This document shows, in pieces, positions 11,675 to 23,251 of a stretch of 64,000 nucleotides of DNA. Made by a program: the position numbers and the translations under genes. Each line of letters opens with the position of its first letter. The stretch's first letter is position 1. The notes under the pieces were generated by a model. The model made no database searches. It was not told the DNA's origin and was given only the letters and a program-made list of their open reading frames with translations. This stretch comes from Primula veris (Eukaryota; Streptophyta; Magnoliopsida; Ericales; Primulaceae), in contig OY821749.1 in NCBI GenBank assembly GCA_963682055.1, positions 30,697,631 to 30,761,630 of the forward strand. Reading direction: 5' to 3'.

Positions 11675-13342
11675 ATGGCTGCAGTCAACTCTTTTAAAGG
11701 CCATCCTTTTATTTTCCTCACAATCTTAGCCATAGCTACCTCTCTTTCTATTTTTACTTTTATTTCTTCAACCTCAAGGTTGCTCATATCTACACCACAT
11801 GATAACCATCATTTTATACTACAAAACGTTTTAGAAAATGATGATATTTCACTTTCAAGACCAGCTAAAGACTCGGTTATCGAATATACAAGGCCAAATT
11901 GGTCCCTTGAAGAAAGCCATATCAGTGGAATAGCTCATGTTCAATCACCAAATATTGAGGGTTCAATCAACTTGATTGGTATGCTTAATGTTCCTTTTTT
12001 TTTTTTTTTTTTATAAACTTCTTGTTCTTGTTTTGTATGTTTTCTTTTGGGTAAATTACCCTAGACTTGGAATATTGGTGTAATTAGAGGCCCTAATATA
12101 ACTATTGATTCTTTGAAATTTAAATGGCCGGCTGGTTCAAGTTTGGCTTCCCTACTTGGCTAGTTTGATAACAACAAAAGATACCATTTACAAGCTAAGT
12201 AATCTACATATATTAAGCACATATAAAAGTACAAATATACACACAAAACGTAACACATTTCCCTTTCTCATAGAACATAAATTTTATACATAGGTAATTT
12301 TATACATAATTACCGATCAAAGTTAATGTTTTATCACTTTCCTAGAGAGCCGATCTTAACTTACATCAGTTTTAATTTGCCGGGTCAAGGTTGTAGATAC
12401 AAAGCTTTGTATACTTGTGAATAATATCAGAATAAATCCCTTGAAAACTAAAATTATAAACTCATAAATTTTATACATAGGTAATGACGATTTTATACCT
12501 CTGAGTTGCAATTTTGAGGTATTTTTATGGGTGTCTCTTTTTAATTGACCAGGCCCCAGCCAAACTCAACTTAAAGCCTTAGACCACAAATTCATACAAC
12601 TCTGTGGATTTTTTATTTTTTTATTTTTGATAAACGGATCATTATTATTAGGGAACAAAAGTATGTTTGGGATAGACCCCCATAGCGACTCTTACTAAAA
12701 ACAAAGAAACTAACCAAAAGCTTGAGTGTTTAACAACAGCCATAAGAGCTAGAAACTATAAACATGGAAAATAATATTTCAAGAAATTAAGCACAAAAAA
12801 CTCTGCATTCTCCCTATACCCCTAACATGTGGAATATTCACACATAATACAAAGAAAATTCATACAACTCTGTGGAATATTCACACATATTACAAAGAAA
12901 ATTCAAACTTGTAATTCAGGTACAGTTAATAATACATATTTTCAAAAGCGTCATTTTAAGATTTAACGTCAAATTTTGGAGGTAGATGTGTTATTTCACC
13001 GTTTATGCTACTATATATATAATTGCTTATTGTATATATTTCATGACGTTGTAAGTTTTGGCCTGGTCATTCAAAAAGGACACAAGAAAGGGCGGCTAAA
13101 ATAAGGGATATGTCATGAATGAACCGATCGAATAGTTTTAAAAAATCATCCTATATTCCAGATAATTTGCTACACAACTTCGTGGAATAAGTTTGTTGCA
13201 ATAGTCATATATATCTCAGATCTTTTGCAGGCCATCTGTTAGGTGCCCGACTTCACGGATTGCCCAATATATACTCAAATTATTCGGTTGCCCGTAACAT
13301 TTTTATCAATAAAAAATAAAATATAATCAGCTTTATTTTAAT

Positions 13343-13381
<39 letters not shown>

Positions 13382-16300
13382 GGTGTTTTTTTTTTTTTTT
13401 GCAAATGTTGAATTAATCCAATTGCCAATTTGGACAAAAACTGATTTTATAATAAACAAGATTTTATATAATTATATTGGACTGAACCATTAAAAAATAT
13501 ATATATATATATTTTTTGCCCCAGACCGGTCAATGTCCCAAGCTCAAGATTTACTGAACTTTCTTAATTCTCTGTAATTTGGATTCTCCTTAGTTGTAAC
13601 ATGATCTATAAATTGTCAATAAGTATAGTTGTAGGCTTGTCCAAAGTGATGACGACTCCAACGTGAAGTTGTTTGTTTAAAAGAAAATTGAATAAACTTT
13701 TGATTTGATAAGTGGCTTATATAAATACATGATTTTATGATGCAAACTAGAAGGGATATGTATCAACTGCCTGACATTGATATATTTGGTAGAAGGGAGC
13801 CAGTCAAATTGACTATTTCTGCTAAATAATCCGATCAAATTTAACAAGATAAACATATGGTACTATTAAAAAACCTAGTCACCAACAGTATCATTGACGT
13901 AATAAATTTTGTCATATTTTAAGAGCTTCCAAACGCAAGTATGTCTATTTTTTCTTATTATTGTTCTATTTTAATCTACCATTAATTTTTTTAGTCAACT
14001 AAAAGACAGCTTCGACAGACTTTCAAATATTAACTACACTCAATCATAAATAATTAGAAGAATATTACTCGATCATACAAAATTAGTGAAACTATTAGTT
14101 TGAGATTATATAATTCAACTTGAACAAGTGTCTTTTCCATGTATTAAATGAAGGACGTATATTGTACCCAAAAAAAAATGAAGGACATCGCTAATGAAAT
14201 TTCATTTTTTTCGGATTAATAATGTTTTTGTTTTATATGAATCCAAATCTTTTACCTTCTATTCTCTATCCCCTTCCGTGTCACCTTGCTTATTTTCATT
14301 TAAATTTTAAATTTTCACAATTTATACCGCAATTTTATAAACTTTTATATTATATTATATTCAAATTTTAAAACATTTGAACATAATATTGTTTTAGACA
14401 ATTTTTTTAATATTAAATGTTTAATTTACACTAATTTATACATTTATTCCAAAATAAATTTTGTGTGGATTTTCTTTTAAAAATAATTATTGAAATGTAT
14501 TGATACATGTATTATAGTAATTGTACAATTTTTTTCAAGTTTTTTAGAATTTTTTTGTTGGATAAAATAAAAAGGGGTTAAGGAAAGAACAGAGATATGA
14601 GGTATTTTTACTGTTTTATATAAGCTAATAATTTTCTTAGCGGATTGGCTTTGTTTCTCATTTGTTGGCTCATTCTTGGTAACGTAAATCAATTCTTGCT
14701 GAATTTTCAATGGAAAATTCTTAAGAAAGGTATAAAGGAAACTTCCATCGCCTTTCCCAACCCATTGATTTGGAAACCTTCCATTTTTTTTTACATATCT
14801 TGAGCATTTACATGCATTTCTCTAGTTTATTATTGGCTGTTTGCTAAATATAGAATATGTCTAATCATATATTTTATTAGATATGATTTAAATTGGTCTG
14901 ACACATATCTTCTTTCCAAACCTATCTACATATAATACTCCACCGATGAAGGAAATGAGATCTTATAATCTTATTAAGAAATATCATTGACTATTTAATT
15001 TCTACACCATGTCACATTTATATTGAGAACTAGATAAAAATCATGAAATACAATAAACTGACCTTAAATGTGTTGGGACAATATCCGTGATACACCACTA
15101 ACCTCAAATGTTAGATGTTTCAATTCTCATAACTATACATGTTTTCCCCAATAAAATACGCACGAAATCTAATACACAAAAGTTTCACAAGCTTGGCTAA
15201 TTCTCAGGGCCCGCTAATTCTTAAGGCCGGTCTTACGGTCTAAAACACCTAAACGGTTAATATATCATTAAAAAAAACAGCACCTTCTATGGAGTAAAAT
15301 CTAAATTTAAGTTATGATACATATTGTAATAAAATATTTATATTAAATGTTAAAAATTGTATATATCTAATTTTTGGGGTTTTATACGTTTACTACACCA
15401 AACTATTTAATTTTAACGATTTGAGTATCCATCTTTTAAATTTTTCAATTTGGGTAACACATTATAATAACTTTCCAATTTAGGTAACACCGTCTAAATT
15501 TATCATGGAATCATGTCACGTGACATTTGACAAACGTTAATTTGAGAGGCTAATTTGACAATTTTGTAAAAAAATATGTTATTCTAGAATTTTTTTTTTC
15601 CAATTTCACACATAACAAAAATTTGGACTATGTGCTAATTTTTGTTATGTGTGAAATTGAGATTTTTTTTTATAGAATGACACATTTTAGTGCAAAATTG
15701 TCAAATTAACCTCTCAAATTAACGTTTGTTAAATGTCACGTGACATGATTCCGTGATTAATTTAGACGACGGTATCTAAATTAAAAAGTTATTATAGTAT
15801 AATACCCAAGTTGAAAAATTTGAAAGGTATATACCTAAATCGTTAGCAACGCTATAGTTAGGTCTACTAAACGTATTTTTTTCCTATAATTTGTTTAAGA
15901 AAAAATAGATTTCGGCGTCTTTTATCTGTTCGCGTTAAGTGGATGGGCTGTTTTGGCTTGCAATAGGGTTGGCCCTGCTAATTCTCCACAATTCCATTAG
16001 TTAATTTTTTTTCATCACAATATCCTGAATTTCTCAGCAGGAAACTATTCCAATGACGACAATGAAGTTTTCCATGATAAACAACTCTTCCATGAAAATT
16101 ACAAGGAAATGAAAAGAACCTTGAAGATATACGTATATCCACACAGCCCTGAGGACACCTTCGCAAATGTTCTGTTACCCGTATCTTACGAACCGGGAGG
16201 CAATTATGCTAGCGAAAGTTATTTCAAAAAGGCCCTCATGAAAAGCCATTTGATCACAAAGCACCCCTCCGAGGCTGATCTCTTCTTTCTCCCCTTCTCA

Positions 16301-17285
16301 ATCGCGAGCATGCGCAACGACAAGAGGATTGGAGTTAAAGGGATTCCCGATTTTGTAAAAGACTACGTATCCAATATCAGTAATAAATATCCGTATTGGA
16401 ATAGGACGGGTGGGGCAGACCATTTTTATGTTGCATGCCACTCGATTGGGAAAATAGCGATGGATAAGGCGATACGGGTTAGGATTAATGCTATTCAAGT
16501 GGTATGCACGTCTAATTATTTTGTAGCTGGATATGTTGCTCATAAAGATGTTTCGTTGCCACAAATTTGGCCTAGACAAGATGATCCTCCACTTGTTAAT
16601 CCATCTAAAAGGTATGGTAAAATAAAGTTTCTCATATACTAGTTTTCAAATTTCTAGTTCTGTGACAACAGTTCTCTTTTCATTGTTCAAGTAGATTAGG
16701 CCTTGATGTAAGTTAAGAGTTCGAGCTATTAAGGGAGAAATTTAAAGATCAAAATGAATGTAAGATTTGTCATTGATTTTTTGTTTTTAAATTGCCGTTT
16801 GCAGAAAGAAACTTGCTTTTTTTGCTGGAGCAAGTAATGCTCCAGTCCGCAAGTACCTCGTCGAAACATGGAAAAATGATAAGGACATATTTGCCCATCC
16901 GAATCGTCTCAAGACACCGTACGCAGACCAACTTCTCGGTAGCAAATTCTGTCTTCACGCAAAGGGCTTCGAAGTAAATACAGCTCGCGTTGTCGATGCA
17001 TTATATTATGGTTGTGTACCTGTAATTTTGGCCGACCATTATGACCTACCTTTCGCAGATATATTAAATTGGAAGAGTTTTTCGATAGTTGTTGCGACCG
17101 ATGATATTCCGAATTTGAAGAAAATATTACAAGGGGTTAGTTTCGATGAGTATGTGAAGTTGCAAAACAATGTATTAAAGGTGAGGACACATTTTCAATG
17201 GCATGATAGGCCTAAAGAGTATGATACTTTTTACATGGTCATGTATGAGTTATGGCTCAGAAGAATTTCTATTAGGATTTTTTAG
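11675..17285 (+). CDS. Exostosin-family glycosyltransferase (GT47), copy 1
   Basis: Three exons: 11,675-11,978, 16,041-16,611 and 16,805-17,285, giving 451 residues. Phases agree (1, then 2) and all junctions are GT-AG. Residues about 11-32 form a single hydrophobic anchor after a short N-terminus, as in type II Golgi enzymes. The exostosin domain follows: KIYVYPHSPED, ADLFFLPFS, YWNRTGGADHFYVACHS, then SKFCLHAKGFEVNTARVVDA and YYGCVPVILADHYDLPF, ending FYMVMYELWLRR. The family makes cell-wall or other Golgi glycans; the sugar donor and acceptor cannot be told. Most relatives have CPSG where this copy has HAKG. The start is ATG 11,675; an upstream TTG in frame is not used. Intron 1 is 4,062 bp and contains transposons. 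A tandem paralogue lies 1.3 kb downstream. Confidence 0.9.
12828..12905. repeat. Short 43-bp tandem duplication in intron 1
   Basis: Two adjacent copies of a unit containing TGTGGAATATTCACACAT and ACAAAGAAAATTCA, period 43 bp. A third partial match (TTCATACAACTCTGTGGA) lies near 12,590. No function is visible. Confidence 0.7.
13343..13380. repeat. (AT)n microsatellite
   Basis: About 18 AT dinucleotides inside intron 1 of the first exostosin gene, followed by a poly-T run. Likely length-variable. Confidence 0.9.
15385..15875. mobile_element. Long fold-back element, copy 1, with two G-boxes
   Basis: About 490 bp whose two halves are inverted copies of each other over nearly the whole length. 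The left arm begins TACGTTTACTACACCAAACT; the right arm ends with its approximate complement (AGTCTACTAAACGTA type). The arms meet near 15,625 around the inverted motif AATTTCACACATAACAAAAA. Each arm contains CACGTG in the palindrome ATGTCACGTGACAT (15,517-15,522 and 15,737-15,742). A second copy lies at 40,450-40,943. No transposase is present. It lies in intron 1, about 165 bp before exon 2 of the first exostosin gene. Long inverted repeats suggest a Mutator-like or foldback MITE, but target-site duplications were not clear. Confidence 0.85.
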
Positions 17286-18552
17286 TTTCTACTTTTTGAG
17301 TTTTCTTCTTGTATATAGAATCATTGGCTTGGGTATATTTTACACATGAACTTTGTAAGAATACTTTCTGAGGAAAATTAATGCCATTTTAGGGTCTTAC
17401 ACTGTCCCAATGATACACTGATGTTCTATCAAGTAATTTTCTTGTCAAAATGGGTTGGTTGAATTGGTGAGTATTATGCTTCGTTGGTAAATTTACGGTG
17501 TTCCAGCCGCTATGTCCACTTTGTGACTTGTCGGTAACTATTTGTAACGATGTCGCCTGATGATATATCTGCGAAGAATTATACGTTGTTTTGTTACCAA
17601 GAAAAGGAAACCATTCCAAAGAGGGAATTTTGTCACCATATCCGCCCCAAAATTGTGGCTACATTGCGCTAAAAGCATAGGAATAGATAATAATTGGTCA
17701 CTAAATTAGGCTTAAATTGTTACTGATTAATAAAAGTAGGTAAAAGAATCCAATTTTATATAGTGGCCGACATATTTTCCGTCATTTATTTTTGCGTTTT
17801 TGGATGAAACTACCTTTTGTGATGCGGATTAAGCCCCCTCTATATGTTGCTTGATACATGCACCATTTTACCCTATATATAGTATATTCTCTGTACTCAA
17901 AGAAGAAGAATATTGTATGTTAATGTGTAGTTCTCGTACTGAATTATATAATTAACCAACTGAAAAATTGATGGGTTCCCATTGGTCAGGGGGAAAAATT
18001 ATTTGATCCTTGTAGTTTCAGTTGAAACAGTAATAATATGAAAATATACAAAAGTGACATATTCATTCGTGGTTGTATAAACTATAAAGTGATAAATTTG
18101 GTCTAACTATCATATTTTAGTAATTTTACTAATTTCAGAACAGCTATAAGTGAATGTTAACAACAAAAATACAAGAACATATGATTATTTATAAGACAAT
18201 AAATATACTTTAATAACTTTAGATAGATTAGCCTCATTCATAACAATCATACACAAAACTGTAATGAATTTTTTTACGAATCAGTTTAATTGAAATGTTT
18301 TACTCCAGGTCATTGTGGATACAAAGCTGAATACCACAAGTCTACATCATGTAATTGAAATGAAAATAAAGACAATGACTATTGGAAAAAAGTAACAGAA
18401 ATTTAAGAAATGATAGTTATGCTTCAAATTTATTTCTCAACCACCAAACTCATGTACATGAAGCACCAAAAGAATTCAGCCATTTTCTCCTTCAAGTTGG
18501 TATTTCTTCTCTTCAATGAAACCAAACTTTGTTTCACTAAAATTCCTCAACA
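17286..18552. other. Intergenic spacer between the two exostosin genes
   Basis: About 1.27 kb holding the 3' UTR of copy 1 and the promoter of copy 2. The minus-strand ORF at 17,389-17,619 has no recognised motif. No transposon ends are obvious. Confidence 0.5.
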
Positions 18553-21500
18553 ATGGCTTATCAAGTGATCCACTCTCTATCTCGCAGGCACTTATCAGAA
18601 TCATTTAAAGGCTTTTTCTTCATACCCACAAGCTTAGCTCTCATTACCTCTCTTTTTATCCTCTTTTACATTTATTCCACCACTAGTCTCTTCATTTACA
18701 CTTCCCAAACACCCCTTCATTTAAGACAATCACTTGGTTATGTAAATAATACCCAAATTATAATTCAAGAAAATGAAGCACCACTTAAAGGGTTAAAATT
18801 TGATGGAGCTAAGACTAACTTGCTTGGTATGTTTCCTCTTGCTTTGTCCTTATGAATTTGATAATTATGATTTGGTTTTAGTATACGAGTTTTGATTAGC
18901 TGTTGGTATCTTTTATGAAAAAGCACCTTGCTTTTGATCTCGGGTTATCTGTATTTTCCTTACTAGCTAGTGCATTTGGATTGACAGCTTAGGGAGTAAA
19001 AATGAATATTTCTAGCATGAAGAAGCATAACCCTCTTTTATATTTACAATTTATTTCACCTCTAGTATCTTCATTTACACTCCCAAAACACACTCTCGAT
19101 TAGACAATTACCAGGTTATGTAAAGACCTCTTTTGTTGGTCATAAAAAAGGGTGCAAACTTGCTGGAGTTGAGACTAAATTTTTTGGCAGAACTTTTACT
19201 GTTTTGAATTCTGCGTATTAGTTTACCAGTTTTCAGTAGTTGTTGAGTTTTTTTTATGATTGCATATATGATATATAGACCCATAATCAAGTCCCCGATA
19301 CGAATAATCACGAGGTATCACCAAGCTTCTCAAAGCAATTTCACTCTCAGAAACTTTATTATCAAGAAAATTTGTAGCAGGTTTCTTAGAAATGTTTCAC
19401 TTTCCGATAATCTGACTTTTAAAGTCATTTCTATATTTAAAAATATTGTTCCCAGTCGCCAATTCTTTCCTGCCATTAATATTCAATACATATCTATCGC
19501 AGCCTTGTTTGGTTGCAGCTTTTATACTCAATTTTCTGATTTGTTTTCTAAAAGCTGGAGTGCATTTGGTTTATCAGCTTAGAAGCTTATTTTTTGGTTT
19601 TCTATCCTGAAAAAGCTAGATCTTTTAAACAAGATTAACCCAACCTTTTCTCAACAAAAAAAGACTATCTTATTTGCTTAAGATCTGCAACAAAAGAAGT
19701 CCTTAATTGCGGAAGAAAAAAATGTACTGCTATTCATTCAGGTTCATTGTTCAGGTGACAATGCGAATAACGACGAAGTTTTCCACGACAGAGACTTTTT
19801 GTTAGAAAACTATAATCAGATGAACAAAACCTTTAAAATATATGTTTACCCTCATGATAAAACCGATCCCTTTGCACACGCATTACTACCGGTAGATTTC
19901 GAACCTAGCGGTAATTACGCTAGCGAAAGTTACTTTAGAAAGTCCCTATTCAAAAGCCACTTCATCACAAAGGATCCCTCTAAAGCTGATCTCTTTTTCC
20001 TCCCATTTTCGATATCAAGACTGAGACATGATCCTAGAATAGGAGTCGAAGGTATTCAGGATTTTATTAAAGATTATATGTTTAACATTAGCTGTAAGTA
20101 TCCATATTGGAATCGGACTGGTGGGGCCGATCATTTCTACGTAGCTTGTCATTCGGTTGGGAAATTAGCAATGGGCAAAATGGATAAAGTGAAACTTAAC
20201 GCTATTCAAATTGTGTGCTCTTCGAGTTATTACGTATCGGGATATATTGCTCATAAAGATGCATCGTTACCTCAAATATGGCCTAGGCAGGGTCAGCCAC
20301 CGGATTTGGTTTCATCGGAAAGGTGATTTTTTCCATCTCGCATTTATTTTTGTTTGTTTTAGTATGCTTACGTGATCATTGCCAATTCATGAAGGATTTA
20401 TTGTGGAAACTTTTAGGCTTTTTAGCCTTTTCTTGGGACTAGATCAAGACTGTACTGTACTTTCTGCAGTAATATCTAATGGCCTAAAGGCAATTCTATA
20501 AAATACTCGTTTGGTTGCAGCTATTAAGCAAACAAGCAGGATCCTTTGAGGCTGGGAAAGGCTGATTTTATGAAGCTTAAATACTTTTCAGGCCAAAAAA
20601 CAGAAAAGCTAGGCTTTTAAGCCTGTAATCAAACAATTTATTTTTTCAAACTTGGCAGAAATAATGAAGCTGAGCTTCAAAGCTGCAACTAAACAAGGCC
20701 CAACTCTTTAATGCTGACATTTTTTTTACTTATATACAGTAGTTATATTGTGTTACTTATCAAAAAAAAAAAAAAACAGTTATATTGTGTTACATACAGA
20801 AGCCAAAAACATGTTTACCCAAGTCCCTAGAATCTAGCCGAGATTTACTATGTATCATATTGTAATTATAAGTTTACAATCTACAAAAAACGAAAAATGT
20901 TTACTCAAGTTCCCTGTTTCGTTAACCGAAACTACTGTAGCTAATAGGGATTGTCTGTCTTGCATAAGTTAGGTTTACATCGATTTGGTTGAATTGTTAT
21001 TTCTTTGTTCATTTTGATTTTAACTTGTAAGCTCTGTTGTCCTGTGGGAAGTTTCAGGCTCCACTGCAGTTATAGCTTGTTTGGTTGCCACTTTTAAAAT
21101 CAATTTTCTTTCCTTTGCTTAAAAAGCAGATGGCACTAAGCTGATCAGTTTAAACTTGTTTATTTTGGGATTTTTGGCTTGAAAAAGATCCTCAACATCA
21201 AAAAGTACTTCTTAAAAGCTGTAAAGAAAGAAACCATATACATCTGCGAGTTTTACTATTGGTATTGATGGTAGGAGGACAAAAAGTCTTCTTGTCCTTC
21301 AAATTTTCGCTCTACAAATCGCAATACACAAACACTTCTGGGAAATTTCAACTTTTGAAATTTAAGATATGACATTACTACCAAACTCCATATATAAATT
21401 CTAAGAGACATAAATGAATTTCAGGGAAAAGCTAGCTTTTTTTGCCGGATCAAACAACTCTCCGGTTCGTCAAAGGCTTATACAAACATGGGAAAACGAC

Positions 21501-21905
21501 ACCGACATATTTGTTTACTCTAATCGTCTCACAACACCTTACGATCAAGAGCTTCTGTCGAGCAAATATTGTTTACACGTTAAAGGCTACGAAGTTAACA
21601 CAGCTCGTATCGGCGATGCGTTATACTATGGTTGTGTTCCTGTTATAATCGCCAACCACTACGATTTACCATTTTCTGATTTATTAAATTGGAGGAGCTT
21701 CTCAATAGTTGTTGCCACGTTAGATATTCCTATGCTTAAGAATATTTTAAAAGGGTATAGCGATGATCAGTATCTCAAGTTTCATAGGAATGTTTTGAAG
21801 GTTAGAAAGCATTTTCAATGGCATTTGTCTTCTGTGGATTATGATGCTTTTTACATGATTATGTATGAATTGTGGCTTCGTCGGAGTTTCGTAAGAATAC
21901 AATGA
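18553..21905 (+). CDS. Exostosin-family glycosyltransferase (GT47), copy 2
   Basis: Three exons: 18,553-18,826, 19,755-20,322 and 21,425-21,905, giving 440 residues, with the same phases and junction positions as copy 1. Residues about 20-42 form the membrane anchor. The exostosin domain holds KIYVYPHDKTD, ADLFFLPFSISRL, YWNRTGGADHFYVACHSVG, YCLHVKGYEVNTARIGDA and YYGCVPVIIANHYDLPF, and ends FYMIMYELWLRR. The role is as for copy 1: a probable Golgi type II glycosyltransferase of unknown specificity. Similarity to copy 1 across exons 2-3 and the identical gene structure show a tandem duplication. The exon-1 luminal stem is poorly conserved. Its introns hold at least three MITE copies and a relic of exon 1. 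Confidence 0.9.
19028..19195 (+). pseudogene. Relic duplicate of exostosin exon 1 inside intron 1
   Basis: This stretch repeats the exon-1 sequence of the same gene (about 18,655-18,830). It shares CTTCATTTACACT, CCCAAAACACAC against CCCAAACACCCC, TTATGTAAA, and GGAGTTGAGACTAAATTTTTTGG against GGAGCTAAGACTAACTTGCTTGG. It carries indels and in-frame disruptions, and its donor site is lost (GGCAG replaces GGTATG). It is a non-functional leftover of a local duplication. Confidence 0.75.
19503..19702. mobile_element. MITE of the TTTGGTTGCAGC family (intron copy)
   Basis: About 200 bp between CCTTGTTTGGTTGCAGCTTT and the near-complementary AGATCTGCAACAAAAGAAG. The interior shows the family hallmarks GCATTTGGTTTATCAGCTTA and CTGAAAAAGCTAGAT. 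It sits in intron 1 of exostosin copy 2, about 50 bp before exon 2. Confidence 0.7.
20503..20700. mobile_element. MITE of the TTTGGTTGCAGC family (intron copy)
   Basis: Left end CTCGTTTGGTTGCAGCTATT, right end AGCTGCAACTAAACAAGGCC, which are inverted repeats of each other. About 198 bp, in intron 2 of exostosin copy 2. Confidence 0.8.
21074..21236. mobile_element. MITE of the TTTGGTTGCAGC family (intron copy)
   Basis: Left end AGCTTGTTTGGTTGCCACTT, right end AAAAGCTGTAAAGAAAGAAA. It is a more diverged copy and lies in intron 2 of exostosin copy 2, about 190 bp before exon 3. Confidence 0.6.
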
Positions 21906-22040
21906 TGTAAATGTATAACTTAGTTGTAATGTTGTATTAGCTTTTCCTAGCTTCATCAGTGTCCTTCTCCATTCTCTGTTTAAATTCTGCAGCCGTCCAA
22001 AACGAAATCATTGTTAAAACACAATTTTAATAATTTATTT

Positions 22041-22242
22041 GCCTTGTTGGTTTGCAGCTTCTAAGATAAACTATTTGGCTTAAATTTGGTCTGCATTTGG
22101 TTGACCAGATTAACAATTAATTTTTTTGAATTCTTTGTCTGAAAAGCTAGATGCTTTAAGCCGGTTGAGGCGAGCTTTTTCCCGGACAAAAAAATATCAG
22201 ACTATTTGTTTATTTGCTTACTAGCTGCGAACAAAACAAGAC
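22041..22242. mobile_element. MITE of the TTTGGTTGCAGC family (downstream of exostosin copy 2)
   Basis: Left end GCCTTGTTGGTTTGCAGCTT, right end AGCTGCGAACAAAACAAGAC. The interior carries GCATTTGGTTGACCAGATTA and CTGAAAAGCTAGATGCTTTA. It lies between exostosin copy 2 and the minus-strand repeat-protein ORF. Confidence 0.8.
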
Positions 22243-22351
22243 CTCGGTATGCAGTTAAATTGTCTCACAAAATAGAGAATAATTGCGAACTAGAAAATAG
22301 TTAGGTAATTTTAGCCCAGAACAGTAAACAACTAGCCAGGAAAGGAGAATC

Positions 22352-23251
22352 TTAGTCCAGTTTTATACACAAAATAAACAAAAGAAATCTTAGATTACCT
22401 TTCATGTGTGCAGCCGTTGTAACAGATTTTGATTCTTCGTGAGAGCCCTGGGTAAGCGAACCAGGAATGTATCTGTAATTCTGTATGCATCGCCTCTTGA
22501 GGGATCGAGGTTTTGCACTTGAAAGCTCCGAGTTTCTACTCTTCATGTTATTTACCTCCTCAGGTTCGGGATCAACAGCTTTATAAGGCATCCTCCTAGC
22601 AATGTTATGGCCCATGGAAAAGACGTCTTCATCAACAAAAGTCATTGGCTTTTTACCGGCCTGCATCTGTCTAAAGATATATGTTCCTGGCACATATCCG
22701 CGTTTGTTTCTCTTGCAGATTGAGGGTTGTACACTTGGAAGCTTTAAGTTTGTCTCCGCTACGAGAGTAGGATCAGGAGCCTTCTTGTCTTTGTCAAGCT
22801 TCTCGGGATAGGAAGAAGTCTCGTCCTCAGACAAAGCCAGTTCAGAAACAGATCCCGTAAGAGCTTCGAAAGAGTTGGTCAGTTTTCTAGGTATCATACG
22901 ACAATCTACATCGTTTGGATCGTAAACTAGGTCTTGTAGTAGCTTGTCGGCTCTTTTTTGATTTAGGAGCCTAAGGGCTAATCTACCAGGAATGTATCTG
23001 TATGGCCTCTTGAAGGATCGAGGTTTTGCACTTGAAAGGTTCGAGTTTTTATTCTCCATGCTGCTTATAACTTCCTCGGGTTCGGCATCTCCTGCAGCGT
23101 TATAAGTCATCCTGCTAGTAAACAGTTCATCTCCATCTTCCTCAGGGTTAGTAAAACCACTCTCTCTTTTCTCGTTAAACCGCTTCACCATCTCCGTAAC
23201 CCTAATCTCTGTCCTCTCAGATCTCTGATCTCTCTCTGGAAGGTTGTTCAT
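22352..23251 (-). CDS. Unrecognised repeat protein with a syntaxin-derived C-terminal tail
   Basis: A 299-residue ORF starting ATG at 23,251. Three related units of roughly 85-95 residues each end in a basic motif: RPYRYIPGRLALRLL, KRGYVPGTYIFRQMQ and NYRYIPGSL. Two units share SSAKPRSFKR/SSAKPRSLKR and PEEV, and at DNA level about 125 bp is duplicated (22,480-22,605 and 22,994-23,120). The last 30 residues (SHEESKSVTTAAHMKG onward) match exon 4 of the syntaxin gene 4 kb upstream, including its AG acceptor and GT donor; the ORF then reads through the copied intron to a stop. No transmembrane segment or signal peptide is seen. I do not know the family. It could be a young chimeric gene or an expressed pseudogene. 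Confidence 0.55.
   Translation of the reverse strand: MNNLPERDQRSERTEIRVTEMVKRFNEKRESGFTNPEEDGDELFTSRMTYNAAGDAEPEEVISSMENKNSNLSSAKPRSFKRPYRYIPGRLALRLLNQKRADKLLQDLVYDPNDVDCRMIPRKLTNSFEALTGSVSELALSEDETSSYPEKLDKDKKAPDPTLVAETNLKLPSVQPSICKRNKRGYVPGTYIFRQMQAGKKPMTFVDEDVFSMGHNIARRMPYKAVDPEPEEVNNMKSRNSELSSAKPRSLKRRCIQNYRYIPGSLTQGSHEESKSVTTAAHMKGNLRFLLFILCIKLD
22390..22450 (-). repeat. Partial duplicate of syntaxin exon 4 with its splice sites
   Basis: Read on the minus strand this is CAG, then a 49-bp exon-like block beginning GGCTCTCACGAAGAATC, then GTAATCTAAG. It closely matches syntaxin exon 4 (26,443-26,491), which begins GATGCTCATGAAGAATC. Similarity runs on into the flanking intron (CTAGCCA..GAAAGG near 22,330 and 26,305). 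It looks like a segmental copy, not retroposition, because intron bases are included. Confidence 0.8.

Noticed and set aside
17389..17619. 76-codon minus-strand ORF between the exostosin genes
   Set aside because: No motif, lies in the 3' flank of copy 1, and has no promoter-like element or conserved splice signals.
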